Source: Nostoc sp. NOS(2021) (lineage in GTDB: Bacteria; Cyanobacteriota; Cyanobacteriia; Cyanobacteriales; Nostocaceae). From it: DNA of 53,527 nucleotides. The translations under genes were made by a program, and so were the position numbers. Shown here piece by piece: positions 51,922-53,527 of the stretch (within the stretch, counting starts at the first letter, position 1; every line of letters begins with the position of its first letter). The notes under the pieces are model-generated. The model ran no database searches. It was not told the origin of the DNA and saw nothing but the letters and a program-made list of their open reading frames with translations. Where the stretch lies: assembly GCF_017115025.1 (NCBI RefSeq), contig NZ_JABXKM010000079.1, forward strand, positions 1 through 53,527, read 5' to 3'.

Positions 51922-52231
51922 AAAGAAGGGATAGATCCGTACTGAGTCTTGTTCAAAAATCAAATACTAGTCCTATATCAACTTCTGACTGATAGGAAAA
52001 GCGTTGCACAAATTCTAGCTGAAATATTGCATGGGCAAGCTACACCCCATCCTTTTAACCTAGACAGTTAGGCTTTGATTCCCTTTTGTTCTGGGTAGAA
52101 AACAGAGTGCTGCTAGATTTATTGACTCTAGAAATGACCGCTTAGTACTTGAAGATTGTACAATCAGAAAAATTGAAGAAAGCTTTTGATTTTCCTCATT
52201 AACACGATTTATTCAGACATAGACGCGCACA

Positions 52232-52411
52232 ATGCTAATTCCACAATTACAAAAACTTTTAACAACACCTATTACTCAAAAAAGCAGACAAAATAAATCT
52301 AGATTGACTGTCATCTTTTGGTACAGTCTAAGTCTAACTTTTGCTGTTGGTTATATTCTTATGGGGCTGCGACAAGCTTTCAGCACTAAATATATAGTCA
52401 GTGATGATTAA
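52232..52411 (+). pseudogene. Truncated N-terminus of a membrane protein
   Basis: A 59-codon frame, 'MLIPQLQKLLTTPITQKSRQ' then 'LTVIFWYSLSLTFAVGYILM' and 'GLRQAFSTKYIVSDD', has a basic N-terminus and one membrane helix. The ending resembles the start of large cyanobacterial membrane proteins that continue 'DDARQHVFWM', so this looks like a gene cut after its first helix. It could also be a genuine small membrane protein. Confidence 0.45.
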
Positions 52412-52443
52412 ATAGCAAGGCTGCTTAACTACTTTGACTTAAC

Positions 52444-52489
52444 AAAAAAAAGGTTCTTAAGTAGTAATTATAGTTAGTACTGAAGAACC
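52444..52489 (-). terminator. Hairpin with T tract on the minus strand
   Basis: GGTTCTT (52452-52458) pairs with AAGAACC (52483-52489), with AGTA/TACT inside, and a run of eight A residues on the plus strand gives a T tract on the minus strand. No minus-strand gene is known just to its right, so it may lie in the leader of the methyltransferase gene or end an unseen antisense transcript. Confidence 0.4.
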
Positions 52490-52568
52490 AAATATGTTAG
52501 ATAGTGATTGTTGAAAAATACTTGAAATTGCCGCAATTTTCGGAAAAAGTTCTCCAAAATAGAGATTT

Positions 52569-53213
52569 ATGCAGTTAAGACCGAATCAACGCCTGAAATT
52601 AGACGACACAGACGATAAGCTGTTCTATGCCTATCCCCGCTTCGTCACCCATGTCGATGAAGGATTTATTCAACAGCTAACGGATTTATATCGCGATCGC
52701 CTGAAACCCAACACCCGCATTTTTGATATGATGAGCAGTTGGGTGTCTCATTTACCAGAAGAGATGCAGTTTTCTCATGTGGAGGGACACGGACTCAACG
52801 CAGAGGAACTAGCACGAAATTCCCGCTTAAATCATTACTTTGTGCAAAATCTCAACGAAAATCCGCAGCTACCTTTACCAGATGAAGATTTTGATGCTGT
52901 TCTCAATTGCGTATCTGTGCAATATGTGCAATATCCAGAAGCAGTATTTTCCGAAATTTACCGCATCCTGAAACCCGGTGGTGTCGCAATTATCAGCTTT
53001 TCTAACCGGATGTTTTTTGAAAAGGCAATTCAAGCTTGGCGGGAGGCTTCAGAAGCAGAGCGAGTGGAATTAGTCAAAGCCTACTTTGCTTCAGTTCCAG
53101 GATTTACAACCGCAGAAGTTATAGCTCATAAGTCAACCTTACCGAATTTATTACAGTGGTTGGGTGCAGCTGGAGGAGATCCGTTTTATGCCGTCATAGC
53201 TTACCGCAGTTAA
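52569..53213 (+). CDS. SAM-dependent methyltransferase-like protein
   Basis: The 214-residue protein resembles UbiE/COQ5-type class I methyltransferases in its later part ('LPLPDEDFDAVLNCVSVQYV', 'EIYRILKPGGVAIISFSNRM'), but motif I is unusual: 'RIFDMMSSWVSHLPEEM' replaces the Gly-rich SAM loop. This variant recurs in a group of short cyanobacterial proteins annotated as methyltransferases. The substrate is unknown, and the odd motif leaves catalysis uncertain. Confidence 0.82.
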   Translation: MQLRPNQRLKLDDTDDKLFYAYPRFVTHVDEGFIQQLTDLYRDRLKPNTRIFDMMSSWVSHLPEEMQFSHVEGHGLNAEELARNSRLNHYFVQNLNENPQLPLPDEDFDAVLNCVSVQYVQYPEAVFSEIYRILKPGGVAIISFSNRMFFEKAIQAWREASEAERVELVKAYFASVPGFTTAEVIAHKSTLPNLLQWLGAAGGDPFYAVIAYRS

Positions 53214-53225
53214 GCCCAGAGATGA

Positions 53226-53365
53226 ATGGCACTAAGAAAAGCCCAAAGGCTTGTGTCGCCTTGTTCCCAGTCTTAAGACTGGGAATGTATTCAAAAGAGG
53301 CTGCTGCCTCTCGTCAAGAAAGAGGAGGCGGCAGCCCCCCAGGATGGGTTCCCAGCCTAGAGGCT
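53226..53365 (+). repeat. Dispersed repeat with three stacked hairpins, copy 2
   Basis: It matches 2821-2970 almost throughout, including GTTCCCAG/CTGGGAAC and GGCTGCTGCCTC/GAGGCGGCAGCC stems. The last stem is cut short. Both copies lie directly downstream of plus-strand SAM-using enzyme genes. The remaining end of the window (about 53416-53527) holds a further CCCCTCTCCGAGGCGGAGAGG hairpin repeat and no gene. Confidence 0.8.
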
Positions 53366-53527
53366 CTTAACGAGTTAGGGCAAGGGCTGTATCTTAACTT
53401 AACGTGAGTTCGACAAGTCTTATTTGACCTCTCCCCCAGCCCCTCTCCGAGGCGGAGAGGGGAGCAAAAAGTTTAATTTTTCGTTGCTCCTCCCTTTCCG
53501 TTTCGGAGAGGGAGGCTGGGAGGGAGA

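Overview
The window reads as chromosomal DNA of a filamentous, Nostoc-like cyanobacterium. The evidence is the many HIP1 octamers (GCGATCGC) inside genes, heptanucleotide repeats of the CCAATGA/CTAATGA type, several Uma2-family genes, a 2-methylhopanoid-type radical SAM gene, and intergenic spaces crowded with small inverted-repeat elements.

Layout. 0.1-0.9 kb: a Uma2-like gene. 1.1-15.3 kb: a one-strand cluster that joins two lipid-related gene sets. The first set matches hopanoid side-chain enzymes (HpnP-like C-2 methylase, HpnJ, HpnK, HpnI). The second matches phosphonate headgroup enzymes (CDP-alcohol phosphotransferase, 2OG-Fe(II) oxygenase, small nucleotidyltransferase, PEP mutase fused to a nucleotidyltransferase, phosphonopyruvate decarboxylase, 2-aminoethylphosphonate transaminase). 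Together they suggest synthesis of 2-aminoethylphosphonate, its activation as a CDP derivative, and transfer to a lipid or polyol. 15.3-18.6 kb: an HD-phosphohydrolase remnant, a cupin, a cysteine hydrolase and a divergent amidohydrolase. 18.7-22.0 kb: a stretch without HIP1 sites holding a possible nuclease gene and a two-gene unit whose second product ends in a HEPN-like RN-x3-H motif, a candidate defence cassette. 22.0-23.8 kb: a graveyard with an amidohydrolase fragment, an antitoxin next to a dead toxin, and a broken histidine kinase cut by a small mobile element.

24-29 kb: a concentrative nucleoside transporter and a five-PAS hybrid histidine kinase. 29.2-29.9 kb: a prolyl-hydroxylase-like pseudogene split by an element with a visible target duplication. 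30.7-37.2 kb: an SLH/fasciclin surface protein, an O-methyltransferase, a probable free-standing small RNA (about 33.85-34.02 kb), an alpha/beta hydrolase, DUF4112 and YihY membrane proteins and a coiled-coil protein. 37.5-40.2 kb: a REC-PAS-PAS-GGDEF-EAL protein and a histidine-kinase remnant. 41.1-44.2 kb: a TPR protein and two Uma2 genes. 44.4-50 kb: an efflux unit (DHA2 transporter, second MFS transporter, HlyD adaptor, MarR regulator) with three copies of a shared 19-bp putative operator. 50-53.2 kb: an ArnT-like glycosyltransferase, a truncated membrane-protein start and a methyltransferase.

The most striking general feature is repeat invasion. At least six families of short non-autonomous elements are visible, several with clear target duplications and two cases of nesting. 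A separate repeat of roughly 30 bp, related to GCGATGTCTACGACGGGC, has inserted in frame into several enzyme genes. All functions are read from sequence alone; no database search was run.
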